Positions 18,842 to 26,271 of a stretch of 64,000 nt of DNA are shown in pieces. Within the stretch, counting starts at the first letter, position 1. Every line of letters begins with the position of its first letter. Origin of the DNA: CADCWN01 sp046328475. GTDB taxonomy: Bacteria > Chloroflexota > Chloroflexia > Thermomicrobiales > CADCWN01. The position numbers were made by a program, and so were the translations under genes. The stretch spans positions 1 through 64,000 of the forward strand of contig JAXLWN010000033.1 of the NCBI GenBank assembly GCA_046328475.1, in the 5' to 3' direction. The notes under the pieces are model-generated. The model did no database searches. It was not told where the DNA came from and was given only the letters and a program-made list of their open reading frames with translations.

Positions 18842-19053
18842 TCGCGCCGCGCTCCGGCGAGTTCGTCGCGCTCGGCGGGAGTGGCGGCGCGCGGCGTCTC
18901 GGCCGACTGGAGGCGCGAGTCGAGGTCGTCGTTGATCGCGTCGAGGTCCTGCCGCAGCGCGCTGATCTTGTTGCCGATGAAGGCCATGTAGCCGAAGGCG
19001 AGCAACCAGATCACCACGAAGGCGGCGAAGAGGAAGCCGATATTGTCAGGCAT
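18838..19053 (-). CDS. ccmD: CcmD-like small membrane protein
   Basis: Seventy-one residues. One N-terminal membrane helix (IGFLFAAFVVIWLLAFGYMA) is followed by a charged coiled coil (ALRQDLDAINDDLDSRLQSA). This size and shape, directly after ccmC with an 8-base overlap, fits CcmD, which helps CcmC hand haem to CcmE in cytochrome c maturation. I used the ATG at 19053 because the 10-residue extension upstream lies inside ccmC. Assigned by position and topology more than by sequence. Confidence 0.7.
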   Translation of the reverse strand: MPDNIGFLFAAFVVIWLLAFGYMAFIGNKISALRQDLDAINDDLDSRLQSAETPRAATPAERDELAGARRE

Positions 19054-19843
19054 CGCGCCCATCTCCCATCTGTTCGTCCGCAAAGAGCAACCGCTGGCGG
19101 GCCTGACCCACCGATGCCTCCAGCTTCGCCACCCGCAGGCGCTGGATGAGCAGGTAGAGATAGAGGAGGAAGAAGGCGAGCATCGCCACGAGCATCGCGT
19201 GGACCATCTCGGCGGGCAGGGCGGGGTCGGCGCGCTGGACGACCGGCGCGGGATGGAGGGTGCGCCACCAGTTGACCGACTGGTTGATGATCGGGATGTC
19301 GATGCAGCCGATGATGCCGATCACCGCCGCGCTGCGGGCGATCTGCGGGGTGTCGCCGCCGTAGGAGCGGAGCATCAGGTAGCCGACGTAGATGAACCAG
19401 AGAATGAGGGTCGTGGTGAGGCGGGCGTCCCAGGTCCACCAGGTGCCCCAGATCGTCTTGCCCCAGATCGAGCCGGCGACGAGGAGGATGGTGTTCAGCA
19501 GCACGCCGACCTCAGCGGAGGCGCGGGCGACCTGATCCCAACTCTCGCGGCGCTTCCAGAGGTAGCCGATGCTGGCGACGCAGGTGGTGATGTAGGCGAC
19601 ATAGGTGATGATCGCCGAGCCGTAGTGGGGGTAGAAGATGCGCTGGGCGTGGCCCTGCGTCCGCTCGGTCGGGGCGTAGATCAGCGCGAAGTAGAGCATC
19701 GCGACCATGCCGAGCGCCGCCGCGATGCCGAGGTAGCGCGCGGCCTGCGCCAACCGGTCGGTCGCCTGCGCACCCGGCACTGCAACGCGATCTGCGCGAC
19801 GCCCCGCCCGTGGCCTCGCCAGGATTTGGGCCTGCTGTCCCAT
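19046..19843 (-). CDS. ccmC: Cytochrome c maturation haem-handling protein CcmC
   Basis: A 265-residue membrane protein with six predicted helices and the haem-handling tryptophan-rich motif GTIWGTWWTWDARLTTTL-like (seen as WGTWWTWDARLT near residue 130), flanked by periplasmic His residues (FYPHYGS and RTLHPAP). CcmC presents haem for attachment to apocytochromes. The ATG at 19843 has GGAAGGA upstream; longer readings only translate arrays. It heads an operon ccmC-ccmD-carboxylase alpha. No ccmA, B, E or F is in this window. Confidence 0.85.
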   Translation of the reverse strand: MGQQAQILARPRAGRRADRVAVPGAQATDRLAQAARYLGIAAALGMVAMLYFALIYAPTERTQGHAQRIFYPHYGSAIITYVAYITTCVASIGYLWKRRESWDQVARASAEVGVLLNTILLVAGSIWGKTIWGTWWTWDARLTTTLILWFIYVGYLMLRSYGGDTPQIARSAAVIGIIGCIDIPIINQSVNWWRTLHPAPVVQRADPALPAEMVHAMLVAMLAFFLLYLYLLIQRLRVAKLEASVGQARQRLLFADEQMGDGRDA

Positions 19844-19922
19844 CGAACCATCCTTCCGTGCTCGTCGCTGGTCGCTCCTGCCATCCCTATAGGGTATTGT
19901 ACCCGGCAACGGCATCTGACGG

Positions 19923-20054
19923 GAGTGCTGAGTGCTGAGTGCTGAGTGCTGAGTGAGTGACGAGTAACGAGTAACGAGTGACGAGGGTGGGGACGGACCC
20001 CTCCCGCCGCTGCGGCGGCGACCCTCCCCGTGCGCGGGAGAGGGTGAGGTTCGG
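19923..20054. repeat. GCTGAGT and CGAGTAA heptamer arrays plus dispersed GC-rich repeat
   Basis: GCTGAGT units at 19923-19953, CGAGTAA/CGAGTGA units at 19959-19985, then a relative of the 446-629 repeat (19996-20054) with a GCCGCTGCGGCGGC hairpin. The two heptamer sequences are the same as in the array block at 5441-5582. Confidence 0.85.
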
Positions 20055-20104
20055 GGCGAAGACAGGAGGTGGGGCATGGGGCGCGAGGGTAGGGGTGAGG
20101 GTGG

Positions 20105-20537
20105 GTGGTGGGGCAGTTTGTGCTGCTGGGGGTGTTGCTGGCGGTGCCGGCGCGTCGGGGGGAAGTGGCCGGGGTGGTTGCGGTGGGTTGGAAGGGTGAT
20201 GGGGTTGCCGCTGGTGGGTGGGGGGCTGGTCCTGACGGGGGCGGCGTTCCGCGACCTGGGGCCGAGCTTGACGGCGCTGCCGAAGCCGAAGGATGACAGC
20301 CAGTTGGTGCGCGAGGGGCGGTAGGGGCGCGTGCGGCATCCGATCTACGGGGGGCTGATCCTCTTTGCGTATGGGGTGGCGCTGCTGACGGGGAGCACCA
20401 GTCGGCTGGCGGTGGCGACGGCGCTCTTCGGGTGGCTGGATGCGAAGGCGAGCCGCGAGGAGAGGTGGCTGATGGAGCGCTATCCGGATTACGCGGCGTA
20501 TCGCGGGGAGGTGCCGAAGCTGCTGCCGTGGCGATGA
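20105..20537 (+). pseudogene. Isoprenylcysteine/phospholipid methyltransferase-like membrane protein, broken
   Basis: The C-terminal part reads VRHPIYGGLILFAYGVALLT and then ASREERWLMERYPDYAAYRG, the conserved SAM-binding end of ICMT/PEMT-like small membrane methyltransferases. Upstream in the same frame are LVLTGAAFRDLGPSLTALPK and KDDSQLVREG, followed by an in-frame TAG (20322-20324) exactly where the family has a Tyr (G-P-Y-x-x-VRHP). The first helix (VGQFVLLGVLLAVPARRGEV) is in a second frame. So there is one frame change (about 20190) and one stop. Confidence 0.6.
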
Positions 20538-20684
20538 GGTCCCGCGTATCGCTCGGCGGTGTGGGGGTGGGTGTAGCGATAGTGTAGGTGCGGCGTGCGT
20601 GGTGGCGGAGTGCGCGATGGCGCAGACTGGAGGTGTGACGGGCCTCACTGTGAGGTCCGGGTGTAGCGAGACAAGGAGACGGCG

Positions 20685-21086
20685 ATGATCGGCTATGCAT
20701 TCAGTCTTCCGAGCCCACCGAGGGTGGGGAGGGGGGCGTCCTGGCGCGAGGAGGCCATCGGGGCGTACCGGCAGACGGAGCGGGAGCGGGCGTTGGCGCT
20801 GCGGGCGGATCTCGCGGCGCGCGTGCGGGCGCTGACGGGGGTCCCGGTGGGGGCGGACTCGGTCTCCCTGAGCCGGGAGACGGGCGAGGCGACGGTGACG
20901 GTGGATGGTGCCGTCTTCCGGCTGGCACATGGGGTGCTGCGACTGGTGCGGCCCTGCGCGCACTGCGGGACCGGGCAGTTTCTGAGTGGGGCGATCGAGG
21001 ATCGCGCCGACCTGGGCGGGGCGCTGGGGGCCTGGATGCCGCTGCACGAGGAGTGCCAGCCGGAGGAAGCTATCGGGAGCCTGTAG
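20685..21086 (+). CDS. Hypothetical protein with possible CxxC/HxxxC metal site
   Basis: A 133-residue protein I do not recognise. Residues 20-55 are a charged helix (AIGAYRQTERERALALRADL). The middle (VPVGADSVSLSRETGEATVT, VDGAVFRLAHGVLRLV) looks like beta strands. The end carries RPCAHCGTGQF and PLHEECQ, a spacing that could bind zinc. AAGGAG lies upstream of the ATG. It stands alone in the gap between the broken methyltransferase and the SnoaL-like gene. Confidence 0.6.
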   Translation: MIGYAFSLPSPPRVGRGASWREEAIGAYRQTERERALALRADLAARVRALTGVPVGADSVSLSRETGEATVTVDGAVFRLAHGVLRLVRPCAHCGTGQFLSGAIEDRADLGGALGAWMPLHEECQPEEAIGSL

Positions 21087-21385
21087 CGCGGCGATGTTGA
21101 AGAGGGTAATGGCGGTGCGCCCCGCCGCACCCTGGCCGTGGGGCCAGCGGGCGGCGGGGCGCGAAACTGAACGAGACACCGGCAATAGAGATGCGCTATC
21201 TGGTGGTTTCTGACGCGATGGCGGTTTGGCCGAGCAACTGGCAATGGCCCACAACGTCGTCGGCACTGGTGCGTTGACGCTGGCTGGCCTTGCGAACGTG
21301 TTGCCCGCTGGTATCGGGCGTCTGCTAGAATCGGGGCATCGCAATCCCTTCACGACCGACGTGATGCCCACGGACGGAGGGAAAG

Positions 21386-21772
21386 GTGGCAGCGACGACG
21401 GCGACGGTCGATCTCCTCCAGCAGTTCCTCGATGCGTTCAACCGCCACGACCTCGACGCGATCATGGGCTTCTTCGCGGAGGAGTGCGTGCTCGAGACTC
21501 CGCGCGGTCCGGATCCCTGGGGCCGCCGCTTCGTGGGACAAGCGGAGGTGCGCGCGGGGCTGGCCGGGCGCTTCTCCGGGATCCCGGACGTGCACTATGG
21601 GGACGATGCGCACTGGGTGAGCAGCGACCGAGATCGGGGGGTCTCCACCTGGCTCCTGACCGGGACGACGACGGGTGGGCAGCGCATCGAGGTGCGAGGG
21701 TGCGACCTGCTGGACTTCGAGGGGGGGCGGATCACCCGCAAGGACTCCTACTGGAAAATCGTCGAGGGTTAG
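21386..21772 (+). CDS. SnoaL-like / NTF2-fold protein
   Basis: A 128-residue alpha+beta cone protein of the SnoaL-like superfamily: LLQQFLDAFNRHDLDAIMGF, then FVGQAEVRAGLAGRFSGIPD, WLLTGTTTGGQRIEVRGCDL and GRITRKDSYWKIVE. Members are polyketide cyclases, small-ligand binders or isomerases; this one cannot be placed further. The start is GTG at 21386, with GGAGGG just upstream. It ends before a strong hairpin. Confidence 0.8.
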   Translation: MAATTATVDLLQQFLDAFNRHDLDAIMGFFAEECVLETPRGPDPWGRRFVGQAEVRAGLAGRFSGIPDVHYGDDAHWVSSDRDRGVSTWLLTGTTTGGQRIEVRGCDLLDFEGGRITRKDSYWKIVEG

Positions 21773-21789
21773 TCCACTGCCGTTGACCG

Positions 21790-21820
21790 CGCGCCCCTTC
21801 CGAAGCACGGAAGGGGCGCG
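21790..21820. terminator. Bidirectional hairpin terminator
   Basis: Perfect 13-bp stem CGCGCCCCTTCCG / CGGAAGGGGCGCG with a 5-base loop between convergent SnoaL-like and SDR genes. Confidence 0.75.
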
Positions 21821-21851
21821 TCGCTGATCCTGCGAGCGTGAACGGTTCGGC

Positions 21852-22682
21852 CTAGTAGGGGAGCCAGGGGTCGGGGTTTTCCTTGAGGTAGTGGGCGACC
21901 TGGACGGCGAGGTTTTCCTGGAGTTGGATGGTCATGCCGCCGTCCACGACGAGGGCGTGGCCGGTGACGAAGGAGGCGTCGTCGGAGCAGAGGAAGGCGA
22001 TGGCGTTGGCGATATCGACCGGCTTGCCGGTGCGGCGCAGCGGGTAGTGCTGCTCGAAGAAGCGCAGGCCGGAGGGGTGCTGCTCCCACTGGGGTGTGGT
22101 CCGCTCGGTGACGATGTGGCCGGGGCAGATGGCGTTGACGCGGATGCCGCGCGGGCCGAAGTCGACCGCCATCTGGCGGGTGATGCCGATCACGGCCGAC
22201 TTGCCGGCCTCGTAGATCAGGCTGTTGGCGGCCATCAGCAGGCCGTGGACGGAGGAGAGGTTGACGATCGCGCCGCCGCCCGCCTTCTCCATCTCCGGGA
22301 CGGCGTACTTGGCGCCGAGGTAGAGGGCCTTGATCAGGATGGCGAGGCCGCGATCCCAGGCGTCTTCCTCGACTTCGACGGCGCTCCCCTTCATGCCCTG
22401 GCCGCGATAGGCGTTGTTGACCAGGATGTTCAGCTTGCCCCAGCGCCCGACGGCGGTATCGACCATCGCGCGGATGTCGTCGTGCTTGCTGACGTCGGCG
22501 ACGATCATCTCGGCGTCGCCACCGGCGGCGCGGATGGTGCCCATGTTGGTCTCGGCGGCGTCGCCGTCGATGTCGGCGATCAGGATGCTGGCACCGTCCT
22601 CGGCGAGCCGCCGCGCGGTGGCCCCGCCGATCCCCTGACCGCCCCCGGTGACGATGGCGACCTGTCCTGCGAGTCGTGGCAT
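21852..22682 (-). CDS. Short-chain dehydrogenase/reductase
   Basis: A 276-residue classical SDR. NAD(P)-binding motif TGGGQGIG near residue 12, DIDGD after strand 2 (favouring NAD over NADP), NILVNNAYRG (NNAY where most have NNAG), the Ser of NLSSVHG, and the YEAGK catalytic Tyr/Lys. The C-terminus holds SFVTGHALVVDGGMTIQL, the usual dimer/quaternary motif. A roughly 20-residue tail (ENLAVQVAHYLKENPDPWLP) is unusual. The ATG at 22682 has GGAGGAG 6 bases upstream. The substrate is unknown. Confidence 0.85.
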   Translation of the reverse strand: MPRLAGQVAIVTGGGQGIGGATARRLAEDGASILIADIDGDAAETNMGTIRAAGGDAEMIVADVSKHDDIRAMVDTAVGRWGKLNILVNNAYRGQGMKGSAVEVEEDAWDRGLAILIKALYLGAKYAVPEMEKAGGGAIVNLSSVHGLLMAANSLIYEAGKSAVIGITRQMAVDFGPRGIRVNAICPGHIVTERTTPQWEQHPSGLRFFEQHYPLRRTGKPVDIANAIAFLCSDDASFVTGHALVVDGGMTIQLQENLAVQVAHYLKENPDPWLPY

Positions 22683-23362
22683 TGCTGCTCCTCCGTTCTG
22701 CGGCGAACTCGGACGGGCGGTTGATGCACCGTCGCGGTAGGGTATCACACGTGGGGGCGGGGGGCAGAGGGGAGTGAGGGCGTGGGGTGTGCGTGAGTGT
22801 GGGTCGGGGCTTACGGGGTGAAAAGTAGGTTTGTTTTTGCATTTTAACTCTTCCTCTTCCTCTCCATTCAAAGCAGGGCAGGGCAGGGCAAAATCCGCGC
22901 GGTGGTGCGGGATTTTGATGATCACGATGAATGGGAAATGGTGTGGTTGGCGATAGGTTGGCCCCCTCAATCCCCCACCTGTGGGGGACTTTAACCCGTG
23001 GCGGGTGGAGTGGGCGGTCATGGTGGCCTCCTTGATCTTGGTGAAGGTGTGGCTTGATACGGTGTGGGTGCTGGTGCCACGAGGGCGGGTCGGTGACCCG
23101 CCCCTACCGACAGGGAAAGCGGGTGGCGACGATGCGGCGAGGGGATGTCTTGGTCCGCTATCTTTACCGGACCCGTTGGAGGGGGGGAATCGTGCCATGT
23201 TGGCGGAAAATTGGTGGTTTGGCGGTGTCAAGGACAAAGAGTGGGGTGTTGCGGATGGGGAAGGATGGTCTTGACAGGTTTTGGAGGGTAGGGGGATAGT
23301 ACGTGCGGCCATAGTGATGATGGGTGCGGGCGGTCCAAATTCGCCAGGGGTGAGGCGCGGGG
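22683..23362. repeat. Non-coding gap with dispersed repeats
   Basis: About 680 bases with no supportable gene. It holds the inverted GGTTGGCCCCCTCAATCC/CCCACAGGTGGG repeat (22962-22999), a second-copy ATG-containing block (to 23030), and the palindromic GGGCGGGTC-GGT-GACCCGCCC element at 23083-23103. The promoter of the downstream regulator should lie near 23270-23350. Confidence 0.7.
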
Positions 23363-25918
23363 ATGGCGGTACCGGCGAGTGGATTTGGGGAGGTGTTGCG
23401 ACGGTTCCGCGAGCAGGCGGGGCTGTCGCAAGAGGAGCTGGCCGAGCGCGCGGGGCTGACGGCGAATGGGATCGGGGCGCTGGAGCGGGGGGAGCGGCAG
23501 CGGCCCTATCCGCAGACGGTGCGGGCGTTGGCCGAGGCGCTGGGGCTGAGTGAGGAGGAGCGGTTCGCGTTCGCGGCGGCGATTCAGCGGCGGGCGGGGG
23601 GCGGGGGCGAGCCGGCCGAGGTGGCGGCACCGTCGGCGGTGCCCGCCGCGCGTGTGGCGGGGTTGCCGGGTTCGCTGACGGAGTTGATCGGGCGGGAGCG
23701 CGAGGCGGGGGTGGCGCTCCGGTTGCTGCTGCGCCCGGATGTGCGGCTGCTGACGCTGACCGGGCCGGGCGGGGTGGGCAAGACGCGGCTCGGGTTGCAC
23801 GTCGCGGCGAGCGCGGCGACCGAGTTTCCCGATGGGGCGAGTTTCGTGCCGCTGGCACCGCTGGCCGATCCGGCGCTGGTGCTGGGGGCGATCGCGCAGG
23901 TGCTGGGGGTCCACAATCCGGGTCGCGCGCCGCTGGGCGGGCTGCTGGCGACGGCGCTCGCGGGGCGGCGGACGCTGCTGATGCTGGACAATTTTGAGCA
24001 CCTGGCCGAGGCCGCGCCCGAGATTTCCGCGCTGCTGCTGGCCTGTCCGCAATTGAAGGTGCTGGTGACCAGCCAGGCGGCGCTGCGGGTGCGGGGGGAG
24101 CAGGAGTATCGCGTGCCGCCGCTCGCCCTGCCGACGGTTAACGGGGAGCCCGACGTGGCGGCGCTCCGGGAGTATGCCGCTGTGCGGCTCTTTACCGACC
24201 GCGCCACGGGGATTCTCCCCGGTTTCGCGCTCACCCCGGAGAATGCGACGGCGGTCGCGGCGATCTGCCGCCGACTGGATGGCTTGCCGCTGGCGATCGA
24301 GCTGGCGGCGGCGCGGGTGAATTTGCTGCCACCGGCGGCGCTGCTGGCGCGGCTGGATCACGCCATGCCGCTGCTGGCGGGCGGGGCGCGCGATCTGCCC
24401 GCGCGGCAGCGGACGATGCGCGACGCGATCGCCTGGAGCCACGCGCTGCTCACGCCCGAGGAGCGGACGCTGTTCCAGCGGCTCGCGGTCTTCGCGGGGG
24501 GGACGACGCTCGACGCCGCCGAGGCGGTCTGCGCGGAAGTCGGAAGTGGGAAGGCAGAAGTCGGAAGTGCCCTGACCGCAACGTTTCCCGCTCCCCACGT
24601 TCTACTGCCCACATCCAGCATTCTCGAAACGCTGGGGGGGCTGGTGGAGAAGTCGCTGGTCGTCGCGGAGGGGGCGGGGGGCAATGACGAGCCGCGCTAT
24701 CGCCTGCTGGAGCCGGTGCGCCAGTATGCGGCGGAGCAGCTGGCGGCGAGCGGGGCGGAGATGGGCGTGCGCGACCGGCACGCGGCCTTTTTCCTGGCGC
24801 TCGGCGAGGCGGCGGCGCGGGAGGAGGGTGGCCCGCGCGATGGGGAGTGGCTGCAACGGTTGGGGGTGGAGCAGGAGAATCTGCGCGCGGCGCTGGCGCA
24901 TTTCCGGGCGCGCGGCGAGTGGCGACGCGGGGCGACGCTGGCCGGGGCGCTGGCGCATTTCTGGAATGCGCGCGGGCAATATGCCGAGGGGCGGCGCTGG
25001 CTGGCGATCTTTCTCGACGGAGAGGCGGCGACGCCGGGGCAGGAACTCACGCCGCAGGGGCGCGTGCGGGCGCTCTTCGCGGCCGGGATGCTGGCGCACC
25101 AGCAGGGGGACGACGCGGCGGCGCGGGCGCTGCAAGAGGAGGTGCTGGCGCGTGCGCGGGCGCTGGATGACCGGCGGATGGTCGCCGAGGCGCTGGCGGA
25201 ATTGGGGCACGCGGCTCATCGGGAGGGGGATACTGCCGCCGCGCTCGCCAGCTACGGGGAGAGTCTGGCGATCCGGCAGGCGATCGGCGACGAGCGCGGC
25301 GTCGCGCTGGCGCGCGATGGGCTGGGGCGGGCGGCGCTGACGGCGGGCGACCCGGAGGCGGCGCGGGCGCATTTCCTGGCGAGCCAGGAGCGCTTTGAGC
25401 GGCTGGGGGACCGCACCGAGGGGGGCAGGGCGCTCTTCGGGCTGGCGATGGTGGAGCGCGAGCGCGGGGATGACGGGGCGGCGCGCGGCTGGTTCGAGCG
25501 GGGGCTGGCGCGCTGGCGCGAGGTCGGCTACGAGCCGGGCGTGTCGCTGGTGCTGGCCTACCTGGGGGATATCGCGGCGCGACAGGGGGAGTTGGCGCAG
25601 GCCAGGGCGTGGCTGACGGAGGGGTTGACGCTGGCGCTGCGGCAGGGGACGCGGCAGAACATCGCCTATGGGCTGGAGGGCTTCGCGGCGCTGGCGGTGG
25701 CCGAGGGGCAGCCGGTGCGGGCGCTGCGGCTGGCGGGGTCGGCGAACGCGCTGCGGGCGGCGATCGGTGCGCCGCTCTATCCGCGCTGGCAGGCGCGGCT
25801 CGATGCGTGGTTGGCTCCGGCGCGGGAGGCGTTGGGGGAGGCTGCGGCGGGTGAGGGGTGGGAGGCAGGGATGGCGCTGGGGGATGCGACGGCGTGCGAG
25901 GAGGCGTTGGGGGTGTGA
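23363..25918 (+). CDS. XRE-type HTH / NB-ARC ATPase / TPR regulator
   Basis: An 851-residue STAND regulator. Residues 8-75 are a Cro/C1-type HTH (EVLRRFREQAGLSQEELAER, TANGIGALERGERQRP). Residues about 105-370 are an NB-ARC ATPase: SLTELIGREREAGVALRLL, P-loop TGPGGVGKTRLG (K140), Walker B LLMLDNFEHL, then RRLDGLPLAIELAAARVNLL. From about 480 on, TPR-like helices repeat (GREGDTAAALASYGESLAIR type). These proteins hold DNA and oligomerise on a signal bound by the TPR part. Codons 391-406 are encoded by a GGAAGTC heptamer array that stays in frame. A terminator hairpin follows at 26104. Confidence 0.85.
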   Translation: MAVPASGFGEVLRRFREQAGLSQEELAERAGLTANGIGALERGERQRPYPQTVRALAEALGLSEEERFAFAAAIQRRAGGGGEPAEVAAPSAVPAARVAGLPGSLTELIGREREAGVALRLLLRPDVRLLTLTGPGGVGKTRLGLHVAASAATEFPDGASFVPLAPLADPALVLGAIAQVLGVHNPGRAPLGGLLATALAGRRTLLMLDNFEHLAEAAPEISALLLACPQLKVLVTSQAALRVRGEQEYRVPPLALPTVNGEPDVAALREYAAVRLFTDRATGILPGFALTPENATAVAAICRRLDGLPLAIELAAARVNLLPPAALLARLDHAMPLLAGGARDLPARQRTMRDAIAWSHALLTPEERTLFQRLAVFAGGTTLDAAEAVCAEVGSGKAEVGSALTATFPAPHVLLPTSSILETLGGLVEKSLVVAEGAGGNDEPRYRLLEPVRQYAAEQLAASGAEMGVRDRHAAFFLALGEAAAREEGGPRDGEWLQRLGVEQENLRAALAHFRARGEWRRGATLAGALAHFWNARGQYAEGRRWLAIFLDGEAATPGQELTPQGRVRALFAAGMLAHQQGDDAAARALQEEVLARARALDDRRMVAEALAELGHAAHREGDTAAALASYGESLAIRQAIGDERGVALARDGLGRAALTAGDPEAARAHFLASQERFERLGDRTEGGRALFGLAMVERERGDDGAARGWFERGLARWREVGYEPGVSLVLAYLGDIAARQGELAQARAWLTEGLTLALRQGTRQNIAYGLEGFAALAVAEGQPVRALRLAGSANALRAAIGAPLYPRWQARLDAWLAPAREALGEAAAGEGWEAGMALGDATACEEALGV
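24536..24580 (+). repeat. GGAAGTC heptamer array inside a coding region
   Basis: Degenerate units CGGAAGT / GGGAAGG / CAGAAGT run through the regulator gene without breaking its frame, encoding EVGSGKAEVGSA between the ATPase and the next helix (LETLGGLVEKSLV). Sister proteins normally have only a short link here. Confidence 0.7.
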
Positions 25919-25939
25919 GGGGAGGGCCGGTGGACTGAA

Positions 25940-26030
25940 TCACCCACTGCGGTGGGTACCCGGGCTGGAGGCGACTGCGGTCGCCGCGAAGTCCGCCTGC
26001 GCGGACTGGGCATATCCCGATCCGCGAGCT
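25940..26030. repeat. Dispersed hairpin repeat, copy 1
   Basis: A roughly 40-bp block GGCGACTGCGGTCGCCGCGA followed by AGTCCGCCTGCGCGGACTGG forms two consecutive hairpins. An essentially identical block is at 30354-30392. Confidence 0.8.
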
Positions 26031-26103
26031 TGATCTGAGATTAGCAGTCCGCAGCAATCCCATAGGTTTGCAGATCCAGCACTTGTTTCTCAGCGTTGAT
26101 GTT

Positions 26104-26146
26104 CGGCACGCGCGCACCGACTCGGTTGGTGCGCGCGTGCCGTTTT
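26104..26146 (+). terminator. Rho-independent terminator
   Basis: Perfect 15-bp stem CGGCACGCGCGCACC with a 9-base loop (26104-26142) followed by TTTT. It is flanked by a 12-bp direct repeat TTGCAGATCCAG at 26068-26079 and 26145-26156. It lies about 185 bases after the regulator gene. Confidence 0.8.
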
Positions 26147-26271
26147 GCAGATCCAGAGACGCGAAACATCCGCCGTGCTCATCCGTAGGGAGCTTTAGAG
26201 GTTGATAATGTAGGACTCCGGGCGTGATGTCGTTGTACCAGCGTGTGATCGCGAACGCAGAGGAGGGCTTC

